Shown: positions 1 through 8,271, counted from the first letter of the stretch. The stretch is DNA of 64,000 nt from Sneathiella litorea (GCF_009882915.1 NZ_WTUW01000009.1:124001-188000); one strand, 5' to 3'. Made by a program: numbers and translations. The notes: generated from the sequence alone by a model not told the origin.

Positions 1-1
1 T

Positions 2-751
2 GAGAAATTCCTCGACATAAAATGCCGCAAGGCGGGGTTAAAGCCCGAAATCGCCGTCGTGGTGGCCACGATCCGGGCCCTGAAAATGCACGGTGGTGTC
101 GCGAAAGAGGATCTTGGCAAAGAGAACGTCAAGGCAGTTACCGATGGCATGGAGAATCTCTCCCGCCATGTCGAGAATTTGAAGAAGTTCGGCCTGCCCG
201 TGATTGTCGCCATCAATAAATTCTCCGCTGATACCGAGAGAGAAGTCGATGAGGTCCGCCAGATTTGCGCTGAACTTGGCGTGGAGGCGATTGAGTCCGA
301 TCACTGGGGCAACGGCGGTGCTGGCGCGGAAGATCTTGCACGCGCCGTCGTCGATAAACTGGAACAAAACGGCGGCAATTACGCCCCGCTTTATGAAGAT
401 TCTCTGCCACTCTGGGACAAGGTGCGCACCGTTGCCCAGACCCTGTATGGCGCGCAAGGGATCATTGCCGATAAGAAAGTCCGCGACCAGTTCAAGGATT
501 TGCAAGACGGCGGTTTTGGCCATTACCCTGTCTGTATCGCCAAGACGCAATACAGTTTTTCCACCGATCCGAACCTGAAGGGCGCGCCCAGCAATCATGT
601 TGTCCCGATCCGCGAGGTCCGTATCTCCGGTGGGGCGGAATTCGTGGTGGCCGTCTGCGGTAATATTATGCAAATGCCGGGCCTCCCACGCGTTCCCGCT
701 GCCAATTCCATCAATGTGAATGAAAATGGCGACATCGTCGGCCTCTTCTGA
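2..751 (+). CDS. fhs: Formate--tetrahydrofolate ligase, C-terminal part (5' end outside window)
   Basis: The reading frame is open from base 2, so the gene begins upstream of the window; about 249 C-terminal residues are visible. They include the conserved DIKCR..GLKP segment followed by VVVATIRALKMHGGV, typical of the P-loop-like ATP-binding FTHFS family. The family enzyme interconverts formate, THF and ATP with 10-formyl-THF, ADP and phosphate, usually as a cytosolic homotetramer. Run backwards it yields ATP and formate, a sensible end point for the methyl-oxidation genes that follow at 1.8-12.5 kb. HutG at 17.5 kb also releases formate, which Fhs could recapture. Family is certain from sequence; the physiological direction is inference. 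A GC-rich inverted repeat just after the stop has no clear T-tract. Confidence 0.96.
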   Translation, partial: EKFLDIKCRKAGLKPEIAVVVATIRALKMHGGVAKEDLGKENVKAVTDGMENLSRHVENLKKFGLPVIVAINKFSADTEREVDEVRQICAELGVEAIESDHWGNGGAGAEDLARAVVDKLEQNGGNYAPLYEDSLPLWDKVRTVAQTLYGAQGIIADKKVRDQFKDLQDGGFGHYPVCIAKTQYSFSTDPNLKGAPSNHVVPIREVRISGGAEFVVAVCGNIMQMPGLPRVPAANSINVNENGDIVGLF

Positions 752-867
752 CCCGCCTTTATAATTTTGGCGGAGGCGTTGAGTGCGCAGGCTTTTTGTT
801 TGAATACATCAAAAAATGTTTGTCTTTTCCAGAAACTGAATTAGCGTTTAGATACTGATGGTAAATT

Positions 868-1857
868 TTGCTGGAAGTCGCGGATTTGGACAGTAAGACA
901 AATGACACAGGCGCAAAGCACAGAATTGGCTTCTGCCTGCTGCCGGAATTTTCATCCCTTGCCTTCATCTCGGCCGTTGAGCCGCTTCGGCTCGCCAATC
1001 GCCTCAGTAACGAAACGTTATATAGCTGGGAATGCTTTTCCATTGATGGCAAACCTGCTGTCAGTTCCGCCGGGATAGAATTCTCGGTTCAGGGAAGCAT
1101 CGCTGACATGCCGGCACTGCCAACCGTATTCACCTGTGGCGGTGTCAATATCCACAAACATACCGAGCCGCAGATCATTGCGACGCTTCGGCGGCTCTCC
1201 TCCCACGGGTCCAGCCTCGGGGCTATTTGCACTGGCCCGCATGTGCTCGCCAAGGCGGGCCTTTTAAAGGGCTATCGTTGCACCATCCATTGGGAGAATC
1301 TGTCCGGCTTTATCGAGGACTTTCCCGATCTCGACATCACTTCTGAACTTTTTGAAATCGATCGCAACCGCTACACTTGCGCAGGTGGCACGGCCTCGCT
1401 TGACATGATGCTGAGCCTGATTGCGAAGGAAACCAGCCAGGAACTGGCACTCAGCGTCGCCGACCAGCTGATCTATCATCGTATCCGGGAGGGAACGGAA
1501 CGCCAGAGAATGGAGCTGCGTGCCCGCCTCGGCATTTCCCACCCGAAGTTGCTCGCCGCCATTGCCTGCATGGAAGATAATCTGGAAGAACCCTTGAGCT
1601 GTAGCGATTTGGCGATAACAGTAGGTCTCTCCACACGACAACTCGAAAGGCTTTTCCAGAAGTACCTCGATTTCTCGCCGACGCGCTACTACCTCGGACT
1701 CAGGCTTGACCGGGCGCGGTATCTCTTAACCCAGACCAGCCTGCCGATTATCGAGGTCGCCCTTGCCTGCGGTTTCGTGTCGGCCTCGCATTTCTCCAAA
1801 TGCCATCGAGAGCATTTCGGCCGCACCCCAAGCGATGAGCGGCGCATCCGCCACTAG
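868..1857 (+). CDS. GlxA-type transcriptional regulator (DJ-1/PfpI domain plus AraC HTH)
   Basis: About 329 residues. The N-terminal part (about 15-190) resembles the DJ-1/PfpI amidotransferase-like sensor fold, with GAICTGPHVLAKAGLL around the nucleophile-elbow position and a Cys in that motif. The C-terminal 100 residues are a double helix-turn-helix AraC domain (GLSTRQLERLFQKY, then ACGFVSASHFSKCHRE). This architecture is shared by GbdR and other regulators of carnitine, betaine and dimethylglycine catabolism in Pseudomonas. With the demethylation genes next door, a role as their activator is likely but inferred. The start is uncertain: no ATG lies near the beginning. TTG at 868 gives the longest product, while TTG at 886 has GGAAG eight bases upstream and may be the real start. 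Its stop codon overlaps that of the convergent gene. Confidence 0.88.
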   Translation: MLEVADLDSKTNDTGAKHRIGFCLLPEFSSLAFISAVEPLRLANRLSNETLYSWECFSIDGKPAVSSAGIEFSVQGSIADMPALPTVFTCGGVNIHKHTEPQIIATLRRLSSHGSSLGAICTGPHVLAKAGLLKGYRCTIHWENLSGFIEDFPDLDITSELFEIDRNRYTCAGGTASLDMMLSLIAKETSQELALSVADQLIYHRIREGTERQRMELRARLGISHPKLLAAIACMEDNLEEPLSCSDLAITVGLSTRQLERLFQKYLDFSPTRYYLGLRLDRARYLLTQTSLPIIEVALACGFVSASHFSKCHREHFGRTPSDERRIRH

Positions 1858-3899
1858 TCTGCGACTGCCGTCCGCTCCCGGCGACGCCGGCGACGACCAC
1901 CCTCCGCGCCTCTATCTGACAGGACTTTTGGCGCCGGTAATGTGACCACCTTGGCAAGCTCGGTGCTTGGAGCTGTTTTGTGCGGGATGGCCATTGCGTC
2001 GACAAAATATTGCTGGAACATCGGCTCCACGGCTGTCTCAATCTTCTCGACCGTTTTCACCAAATTTTCAATCTCGTCGCGTGCCGAATTGTTGAGGAGC
2101 GCAATCCGCGCCCCGATACCCGCTGCATTACCTACCGCCTGAACCTCCTGCAGATCGCAGTCGGGAATCATACCGAGCACCATGGCATATTTCGTGTCAA
2201 TATGGCTGCCGAACGCGCCTGTGAGCTGGATACGTTCCACTTTTTCGAGGCCGAGTTTATCCATTAACAGTTTTGCGCCCGCATAGAGTGCCGCTTTTGC
2301 GAGCTGAATTGCCCGAACGTCCGTCTGGTAAATCTTGATCTCATTCTCGCCTTCGCGGATGACGTAGGAGAATGTGCGCCCATCGGCGACAATTCGCGGG
2401 CTTCGCGCAGCCATGGTACCATCGATCACGCCATCGGAACTCAGGATGCCGGAAAGATACATCTCGGCGATCACCTCGATGATGCCGGAGCCGCAGATGC
2501 CGGTAACACCGATCTTGTTTGTCGCCTCCTCAAATCCTTCCTCATTCGACCAGAGGTCTGAGCCGATCACCTTGAACCGAGGTTCTAGCGTCACCGGATC
2601 AATGCGCACCCGCTCAATCGCCCCGGCCGCTGCCCGTTGCCCACAGGAAATCTGCGCCCCCTCGAATGCCGGTCCGGTCGGGGATGAGGCTGCGAGCAAT
2701 CGCTCGTTATTGCCAAGAACAATCTCCGCATTGGTGCCAACATCAATGATCAGGGTCATCTGCTCCTGCAGGTAGGGCGCCTCGGAAAGGATCACCGCCG
2801 CCGTATCCGCCCCCACATGCCCCGCGATACAGGGCAGGAAATAGGCGCGGCAATCGGGGTTGGAGATCATGCCGACTTCACTCGCCCAGACGATCATGCC
2901 GGTGTTGGTGGCAAGGGCGAATGGCGCACCGCCAAGCTCTGTCGGGTCAATCCCCAGAAGGAGATGATGCATGATCGGGTTGCCAACAAAAACGGCATTC
3001 AGGATATCATCCGGATCGACCTTCGCCTGTTTGGTCACTTCCGCAATCAGGTCATTGATACCGCCTCGCACGGCCTCAGTCAGCAGGAGTTCCCCGCCCG
3101 GGTTCATCATCACATAGGACACCCGGCTCATCAGATCCTCGCCATAGCGTATTTGCGGGTTCATCATCCCCGCCGAGGCGATCACCGCCCCGGTGGAGAG
3201 ATCACAAAGATGCATCGCGATAGTGGTTGAGCCAACATCGACGGCAATGCCATAGGCCTGACTATTGAAGCCGGGCCAGATTTTCGTAATCCGTGTCCCA
3301 CGATGCACAGCAACGGTGACGTTCCAGTTCCCCTTCCGCAGGTTTTTTTGAAGAGATTGCAAGGTGCGGATGTCGCATTCCAGGTCATCGAGATCCCATT
3401 GCTGCTTGAGCGCCGCGCAGAGCCGCTCGAAATCGCCGGTCGGGTTATGCATATCCGGCTCCAGCACCTGCACGAAATGCAGCCGGATGGCCGGGTCCAT
3501 CTCGATCTTGCGATCATCGGCCTGCTTCACCACGACCTGCTTATGCACCTGGCTGGTGGCAGGCACATCGATGACCGCGTCACCCAGCAACTGTGCCTGA
3601 CAACTGAGGCGGCGTCCCTTCTTCAGCTTGCGGCGGCCGTCATATTTCTGCTCAACCTCGTTAATGGGAGAGAGGGAATTTTCCCGGCTGGTCACCCCAT
3701 GCTTGGAGAACCGGCCAACGGTCATATCCACCTGACAACGGCCGCAAATACCCCGGCCACCGCAGACACTGTCAATATCGACACCGAGAAGGCGCGCAGC
3801 CTCCAAAACGGGTGTGCCATGGGGAAAACGCCCGCGCTTGCCCGAGGGCATGAAGGCGATCAAATGGGTTTTCTGTTTTCCCAGCGTTCCGTTAGGCAT
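1854..3899 (-). CDS. RACo/RamA-like corrinoid-protein reductive activator (2Fe-2S plus ASKHA/DUF4445)
   Basis: 681 residues. A ferredoxin-like N-terminus carries C46-x5-C52-x2-C55 and a later C100, the ligand pattern of a plant-type [2Fe-2S] cluster. A linker follows, then a large ASKHA ATPase region (DUF4445) that begins with YGIAVDVGSTTIAMHLCDL, continues through IIDVGTNAEIVLG and ends with LTGAFGSHID. Proteins of this type use ATP and an electron donor to re-reduce Co(II) corrinoids that have become accidentally oxidised. The start at 3899 was chosen because the Fe-S domain begins there; upstream in-frame codons are low-complexity and lie inside the previous gene. It overlaps the methyltransferase gene by 8 bp. 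The corrinoid protein of the same run is its probable target. Family confidence is high; partner is inference from synteny. Confidence 0.92.
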   Translation of the reverse strand: MPNGTLGKQKTHLIAFMPSGKRGRFPHGTPVLEAARLLGVDIDSVCGGRGICGRCQVDMTVGRFSKHGVTSRENSLSPINEVEQKYDGRRKLKKGRRLSCQAQLLGDAVIDVPATSQVHKQVVVKQADDRKIEMDPAIRLHFVQVLEPDMHNPTGDFERLCAALKQQWDLDDLECDIRTLQSLQKNLRKGNWNVTVAVHRGTRITKIWPGFNSQAYGIAVDVGSTTIAMHLCDLSTGAVIASAGMMNPQIRYGEDLMSRVSYVMMNPGGELLLTEAVRGGINDLIAEVTKQAKVDPDDILNAVFVGNPIMHHLLLGIDPTELGGAPFALATNTGMIVWASEVGMISNPDCRAYFLPCIAGHVGADTAAVILSEAPYLQEQMTLIIDVGTNAEIVLGNNERLLAASSPTGPAFEGAQISCGQRAAAGAIERVRIDPVTLEPRFKVIGSDLWSNEEGFEEATNKIGVTGICGSGIIEVIAEMYLSGILSSDGVIDGTMAARSPRIVADGRTFSYVIREGENEIKIYQTDVRAIQLAKAALYAGAKLLMDKLGLEKVERIQLTGAFGSHIDTKYAMVLGMIPDCDLQEVQAVGNAAGIGARIALLNNSARDEIENLVKTVEKIETAVEPMFQQYFVDAMAIPHKTAPSTELAKVVTLPAPKVLSDRGAEGGRRRRRRERTAVAD

Positions 3900-4794
3900 T
3901 TCGCCTCCGTCGCCGGCCCGCGCGGCGGGCCTCATCACTACCTTCTGCGGCGGGTTCGCGGAACGTCTTGATCCAGTTGACGCAGTTCGGATCATGCCCC
4001 ATGACCACATTCGCGCCCTTGATGGCGGCCATTTCCGGCTCATGCAGCGGGTTGGTAATGGCGGACGTCATGCCGGCGCCGATAGCCATGGAAAGAAACG
4101 CCGCATTCATGCCATGGCGGTTGGGCAGGCCAAAACTGAAGTTTGATGCACCGCAGGTCGTATTGACCTTAAGTTCCTCCCGCAGGCGCCGGACGAGCGA
4201 CATCACCTGCCGCCCCGCATCGTTGAGCGCGCCAACGGGCATTACCAGTGGGTCAACCACGACATCGGAGGCCGGAATGCCGTAATCCTGTGCCCGCTCG
4301 ACAATCTTCTTGGCGACCGCAAAGCGCACGTTCGGGTCCTCTGAAATACCGGTTTCATCATTGGAGATGGCGACGACCGCCGCGCCATATTTCTTGACCA
4401 GCGGAAGAACTGTTTCCAGCCGATCTTCTTCCCCGGTAACGGAGTTCACAAGTGGCTTACCCTGATACACGGAAAGGCCCGCCTCAAGCGCGGCAACAAT
4501 GGAACTGTCAATGGAGAGAGGGACATCCGTCAGGCTCTGCACGAGCTGGATCGCCTCCGCCAGAATGCGTGGCTCATCAGCGAGTGGGATGCCCGCATTC
4601 ACATCGAGCATTTGGGCCCCGGCGGCGACCTGTGCCAACGCATCCGATTCCACGCGGCTATAGTCCCCATTCTTCATTTCCTCGGCAAGGAGCTTGCGAC
4701 CGGTCGGGTTGATGCGTTCCCCGATAATCACGAAAGGGCGTTCAAACCCTATGATAACTTCCCGGGTTGCTGAGGAAATAAGGGTATCCGTCAT
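3892..4794 (-). CDS. Methyltetrahydrofolate:corrinoid methyltransferase (pterin-binding, MtgA/AcsE-like)
   Basis: 300 residues forming one DHPS-like TIM barrel. Visible family motifs are FVIIGERINPTGRK at the N-terminus, MLDVNAGIP, SIDSS, VNSVTGEE, DPLVMPVG and NVKT-like NTTCGASNFSFGLPNR, which together mark the pterin-binding site of MtgA, AcsE and the central MetH domain. The enzyme should move a methyl group between a cobalamin protein and THF. In this setting the likely direction is from methyl-Co(III) to THF. The C-terminus ends in a run of Arg residues that partly reflects the overlap with the downstream activator gene. It is preceded by 91 bp of non-coding sequence after the MetF-like gene, which could hold an internal promoter. 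Confidence 0.9.
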   Translation of the reverse strand: MTDTLISSATREVIIGFERPFVIIGERINPTGRKLLAEEMKNGDYSRVESDALAQVAAGAQMLDVNAGIPLADEPRILAEAIQLVQSLTDVPLSIDSSIVAALEAGLSVYQGKPLVNSVTGEEDRLETVLPLVKKYGAAVVAISNDETGISEDPNVRFAVAKKIVERAQDYGIPASDVVVDPLVMPVGALNDAGRQVMSLVRRLREELKVNTTCGASNFSFGLPNRHGMNAAFLSMAIGAGMTSAITNPLHEPEMAAIKGANVVMGHDPNCVNWIKTFREPAAEGSDEARRAGRRRRRNA

Positions 4795-4885
4795 GCTGCC
4801 ATACCTTCACTGAACGGGGCTTTCGCCGATTGTCACTCTTTTTCATTAAACGGCAGAACCGCTTATTCTCTTGTTCAGGACCGAC

Positions 4886-5977
4886 TTAGTGTTCCTCAAA
4901 AGCGGCAGCGACCGCCTCCTCCGGATCAATGGGATGCTCTGACTGGTCCTTGACGGTTTCAATGGCTTCGGCGACCGCCTCGTAATCGGGGTTGTTTTCA
5001 CGTGTCCAGGGACGGCGCCCCTTTAAAATGCCGGATTCATGGACGATCTCGGCGACCAGTTCCTCCTGTCGGTAGGCCATGACATGGGCGCCGGAGACGC
5101 CCTTCATCTCCCGTACCTGCTGGAGCATCTCGATGCAGATTTTCTTGCCTTCCAGCTTCTGGTCCTCCGCACCTTCCAGCCGGTCGATAATCGCATCGGG
5201 AATATGGATGCCCGGCACATTGCTGCGGATCCATTTCGCAGCCCGCGCGGAGGCGAGTGGTCCAACCCCGATCAGGATATAGCATTGCTCATCAAGGCCC
5301 AGATCGCGCACCTGCATCATATAGCGTTCCAGCATCGGGATATCGAAGCAATATTGGGACTGCACGAACTGCGCCCCGGCCTCGATCTTTTTCGCAAGGC
5401 GCAAGGGCCGAAAGTCGTAGGGTGGCGCGAAGGGATTGATCGCCGCGCCCAGAAATACCTGCGGCGGCGAGGTGATCTTGCGCCCGGACAGGAACCGTCC
5501 CTCATCTCGCATCAAGCGAATGGTCCGAAGCAGCGACATGCAATCCAGATCAAAGACCGGCTTCGCCCCCGGTTGGTCCCCGGCCTGCACCCCGTCCCCG
5601 GTCAGGCAGAGGATGTTATTCACTCCCATCGCCGCCGCGCCCAGCACATTTCCCTGAATGGCGATGCGGTTATGGTCGCGGCAGGAAATCTGCATGATCG
5701 GGGAATAGCCGACACGGGTCAGCAGCGCGCAAATCCCGACCGAGGACATATGACAGTTGGCGCCAGATCCGTCGGTCGCATTAATCCCGTCGACCCAGCC
5801 GTCAAAAACTGCGCCGCGGTCAAATACCTCGTTAGGATCCGCGCTGTCCGGCGGGTTAAGCTCGGCCGTGACAGCAAATTCCCCGGCGCGCAGCACCCTT
5901 TCCAGCCGCCCGCGGGAGGTATGTCCCGGTAGCGGCGGCAAGGGTGAGCTTATGTCGTGGGGCGCAGGCGTACTCAT
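4886..5977 (-). CDS. Methylenetetrahydrofolate reductase-like protein, catabolic type (MetF-like)
   Basis: About 364 residues starting at ATG 5977, one base after the stop of the preceding metV-like gene. Upstream in-frame codons are Arg/Pro-rich and overlap that gene, so they are not used. The TIM-barrel MTHFR domain shows FAVTAELNPP at the start, NATDGSGANCHMSSVG, ISCRDHNRIAIQG, NILCLTGDG and AGAQFVQSQYCFD. It differs clearly from the methionine-type MetF encoded at 41332-42261. Its pairing with a MetV-like Zn/Fe-S protein is the arrangement known from acetogens and other anaerobes. Here it would oxidise methyl-THF made by the corrinoid methyltransferase to methylene-THF. Flavin cofactor and electron acceptor cannot be read from sequence. 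Confidence 0.88.
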   Translation of the reverse strand: MSTPAPHDISSPLPPLPGHTSRGRLERVLRAGEFAVTAELNPPDSADPNEVFDRGAVFDGWVDGINATDGSGANCHMSSVGICALLTRVGYSPIMQISCRDHNRIAIQGNVLGAAAMGVNNILCLTGDGVQAGDQPGAKPVFDLDCMSLLRTIRLMRDEGRFLSGRKITSPPQVFLGAAINPFAPPYDFRPLRLAKKIEAGAQFVQSQYCFDIPMLERYMMQVRDLGLDEQCYILIGVGPLASARAAKWIRSNVPGIHIPDAIIDRLEGAEDQKLEGKKICIEMLQQVREMKGVSGAHVMAYRQEELVAEIVHESGILKGRRPWTRENNPDYEAVAEAIETVKDQSEHPIDPEEAVAAAFEEH

Positions 5978-5978
5978 G

Positions 5979-6512
5979 TCAAACGGCCTCCGCCTTCTGC
6001 GCATCCTTCTCTTCTGCGGACTGGGCAGTTGCCCGAAGCCAGGCGGAGGACCCGCGCCAGGAATGATCGACCGGTGGCTGGACATGCAGGATGTTATCTC
6101 CCGCACTCATATTCCGGCTGCCCTTCCAGGCCTGAACCCAGACGCAGGGCATATCCGGCTCCACCTCGCAATTGCCGTTCGCCCGCACCCCGCCGCACGG
6201 ACCGTTGCGCAGGGATTTCGGACAGTTCATCGGGCAGGACATGCCGGTATCGCTGAGCACGCATTGCCCGCACATCCGGCAGTCAAAAAGAAAGCTCTTC
6301 ACCGTCTTCTCTATCAGCACCACCGGCTTTTCCGCGCGCTTGTAACCAACGAATTTCCAGAACGGGTGCAGTTTCAGAAAAACGCCCGCCAGAAGCTTGT
6401 AGATTCGCTCCAGCCCGCGGGAATGGCGCACGGACCAGAGCCGCACCGAATAGAAGGCGCGGGAGCGGGTAACAGGACTGCGGCTTGCGGGCTGGTAGGC
6501 GGATTTCGGCAT
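5979..6512 (-). CDS. MetV-like methylenetetrahydrofolate reductase partner (Cys-rich MTHFR C-terminal domain)
   Basis: 177 residues. The core (about 75-130) is rich in cysteines: DCRMCGQCVLSDTGMSCPMNC, then NGPCGGVR, GNCEV and MPCVW. This pattern is typical of the MTHFR_C/MetV family, which binds Zn or Fe-S and partners with MetF. The first 70 residues are basic with an amphipathic or short hydrophobic stretch near 40-55. Its start codon overlaps the stop of the upstream gene by one base and its stop lies one base from the metF-like start, so the three are probably translationally coupled. In Moorella MetV forms a complex with MetF and Hdr-like subunits; no Hdr or Rnf gene is visible here. 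Function as a MetF electron-transfer partner is inferred from family and context. Confidence 0.85.
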   Translation of the reverse strand: MPKSAYQPASRSPVTRSRAFYSVRLWSVRHSRGLERIYKLLAGVFLKLHPFWKFVGYKRAEKPVVLIEKTVKSFLFDCRMCGQCVLSDTGMSCPMNCPKSLRNGPCGGVRANGNCEVEPDMPCVWVQAWKGSRNMSAGDNILHVQPPVDHSWRGSSAWLRATAQSAEEKDAQKAEAV

Positions 6513-6814
6513 CAGCCCTCCTTCCGGCCGCCGGAGACGACCAGCGCCCGGAGAGCCGCGTCATCATAAGCCGCCTCAAGGGAGGTAGCGCATGCCTCCG
6601 CCAATGATTGAAGATCGCCGTCAACACTTTCGGGGTCGCCCTTGCGCCATCCTTCCAGATACGCGTCGCTGTCATGGGACTTGTCGCGCATGGCAGCCAT
6701 ATCGATTGCCTCCTGAAACCGGCTGGAAAGCAGGATCTTGGCGTTCTGTCGCCCCTGTTTGACCACGACCTGGGACGGGATATCGCGCCAATACAGAATG
6801 GAAAGTTGCGCCAT
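6512..6814 (-). CDS. Small conserved protein of the PF13769 ('virulence factor') family
   Basis: 100 residues. It begins with LSILYWRDIPSQVVVK followed by RFQEAIDMAAMR and SDAYLEGWRKG, the hallmark of the family that databases name 'virulence factor' without a solid functional basis. There are no cysteines of a metal site apart from one, no signal peptide and no membrane segment, so a cytosolic accessory protein is likely. It sits between the DUF1638 gene (4 bp gap) and the metV-like gene (stop and start overlap), inside the corrinoid/folate run. That context argues for a role in C1 transfer or MTHFR assembly rather than virulence. The molecular function is unknown. Confidence 0.85.
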   Translation of the reverse strand: MAQLSILYWRDIPSQVVVKQGRQNAKILLSSRFQEAIDMAAMRDKSHDSDAYLEGWRKGDPESVDGDLQSLAEACATSLEAAYDDAALRALVVSGGRKEG

Positions 6815-6818
6815 CGCC

Positions 6819-7418
6819 CTACCCCGCCTTCTGTTTCAGGAAGTCCCCCAGGCCGGAAAGCCCCGTAAACCTGTATTCATAGTCAAGGAAGAGTCGCTCC
6901 GCCGCGGCTCGCGCCTTATCCTGCAGTTCCGCATTTTCGATCTGGGACAGGTAGAGCAGCTTTTCATAATTGCCAAAATAAAGCGGCAACAGCTCCGGGT
7001 GCTTGTCAATGCCGAGCCCCTCGATAATCAGCCTATCGAAATGCCGGGCGAGAAAGTCCGTTAGATAAAAGGTGGCGGGTTCCGCATCGGCAATTGCCGC
7101 AAACGCCGCCGCACCGGTGTAGAATTCGTAGCAATGAGCGCCCGCAATCCGCTCAACGCCTTCCTCTTCCAGCACCTTGTCCAGCCCGCCGCCCGTTCCA
7201 CAATCGCCATAGAGAGCGAGAATCTGGTCGAACTGGTCGCGATTTTCATGAATTTTTTTCCGCATCGCCTCGGGGATCAGGGCGGGCCGGTTATGCAGCT
7301 TGGCCGGCAGGCAGGTTACTTCCATATGATCCCAGCCATTTGCCCGGATCACGGCGAAGCATTCCTCTGCCAGTGCGCCGCAGGCGATTAAAAGCGTTTT
7401 CCCCGGCGCAGCTGTCAT
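6819..7418 (-). CDS. DUF1638 family protein
   Basis: 199 residues, start at ATG 7418 with a GGAG seven bases upstream. Conserved stretches are LIACGALAEE at the N-terminus, LPAKLHNRP, LALYGDCGTGGGLD and GAHCYEFYTG. The invariant-looking Cys, His and Asp in CGAL, LHN, YGDCG and HCYEF could form a metal or cofactor site. DUF1638 genes are known to accompany MttB-type methyltransferases and corrinoid proteins in many genomes, and here the gene follows directly after the corrinoid protein. No biochemical role can be stated; help with cobalamin loading, methyl transfer or the MetF-MetV electron path are possibilities. Predicted cytosolic. Confidence 0.87.
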   Translation of the reverse strand: MTAAPGKTLLIACGALAEECFAVIRANGWDHMEVTCLPAKLHNRPALIPEAMRKKIHENRDQFDQILALYGDCGTGGGLDKVLEEEGVERIAGAHCYEFYTGAAAFAAIADAEPATFYLTDFLARHFDRLIIEGLGIDKHPELLPLYFGNYEKLLYLSQIENAELQDKARAAAERLFLDYEYRFTGLSGLGDFLKQKAG

Positions 7419-7441
7419 ATCACGCTCCTCCGGTCATGGCG

Positions 7442-8128
7442 TCAGGCCGCGCGGCGTTCGGCGACCATTTTCTGCGCAATCTCCACAGTCATGGCCGCAT
7501 CCCGGCCATAGGCATCGGCCCCGACGCTTTCGGCAAATTCCTCATTCAGCGGGGCGCCACCCACCATGACGATATAATCGTCGCGGATGCCCTTTTCCTT
7601 CATCGTGTCGATCACGACCTTCATATAGGGCATGGTGGTGGTCAGCAGCGCCGACATACCGATGATGTCGGGCTTATGTTCCTCCAGCGCCTCAAGATAT
7701 TTCTCGACCGGATTGTTGATGCCGAGATCCACCACCTCGAAGCCTGCCCCTTCCATCATCATGATGACAAGGTTCTTGCCGATGTCATGGATATCGCCCT
7801 TGACGGTGCCAATGACCATCTTCCCGGCCTTTGGCGCGCCGGTTTCAGCGAGCAGCGGTTTCAGGATCGCCATACCCGCCTTCATCGAGTTGGCGGCCAA
7901 CAGCACTTCGGGCACGAACAGGATACCGTCCCGGAAATCAATGCCGACAATGCGCATCCCTTCAACCAGAGCCTCCGTCAGGACCCTGTAGGGTTCCCAA
8001 CCGCGTTCCAGAAGGATGTTCACCCCCTCGCAAATCTCATCCGCCAGTCCGTCATACAAATCATCATGCATCTGTTCGACGAGTTCCCCGTCATCCAGGG
8101 CCGAGAGGTCAATATCATCATCTTCCAT
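7442..8128 (-). CDS. Cobalamin-binding corrinoid protein (methyl carrier, MtgC/MttC-like)
   Basis: 228 residues from ATG 8128, which has TGGAG eight bases upstream; an in-frame GTG at 8140 overlaps that ribosome-binding site and is unlikely. The N-terminal helical cap domain (about 15-100) is followed by a Rossmann-like B12 domain with GDIHDIGKN at 111-119, where H114 is the predicted lower axial ligand to cobalt. Later motifs are VDLGINNP, IIGMSALLTTTMPYMK and VMVGGAPLN. Proteins of this family accept a methyl group from an MttB-type enzyme and donate it to a pterin-type methyltransferase. Both partners are encoded in this window (10989-12527 and 3892-4794), and an activator at 1854-3899 completes the set. 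Confidence 0.94.
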   Translation of the reverse strand: MEDDDIDLSALDDGELVEQMHDDLYDGLADEICEGVNILLERGWEPYRVLTEALVEGMRIVGIDFRDGILFVPEVLLAANSMKAGMAILKPLLAETGAPKAGKMVIGTVKGDIHDIGKNLVIMMMEGAGFEVVDLGINNPVEKYLEALEEHKPDIIGMSALLTTTMPYMKVVIDTMKEKGIRDDYIVMVGGAPLNEEFAESVGADAYGRDAAMTVEIAQKMVAERRAA

Positions 8129-8271
8129 CGAAATCTCCACAGACTAATAAAAACGCATTCTGCTCTATCCAAAAAGTGTCATATAAGCCGCCGCGCAAAA
8201 CTATTCCCGCGCAGACATGGAATAATTTTCCTGCGACACTTTTGTCGAAATTGGAACAAAGCCTCCAAATT

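Noticed and set aside
751-800. Terminator after fhs (CCGCC and GGCGG arms)
   Set aside because: Short stem with AT-rich loop and no T-tract; too weak to call.
6512-6814. 'Virulence factor' annotation of the PF13769 protein
   Set aside because: Name is historical; context is one-carbon metabolism.
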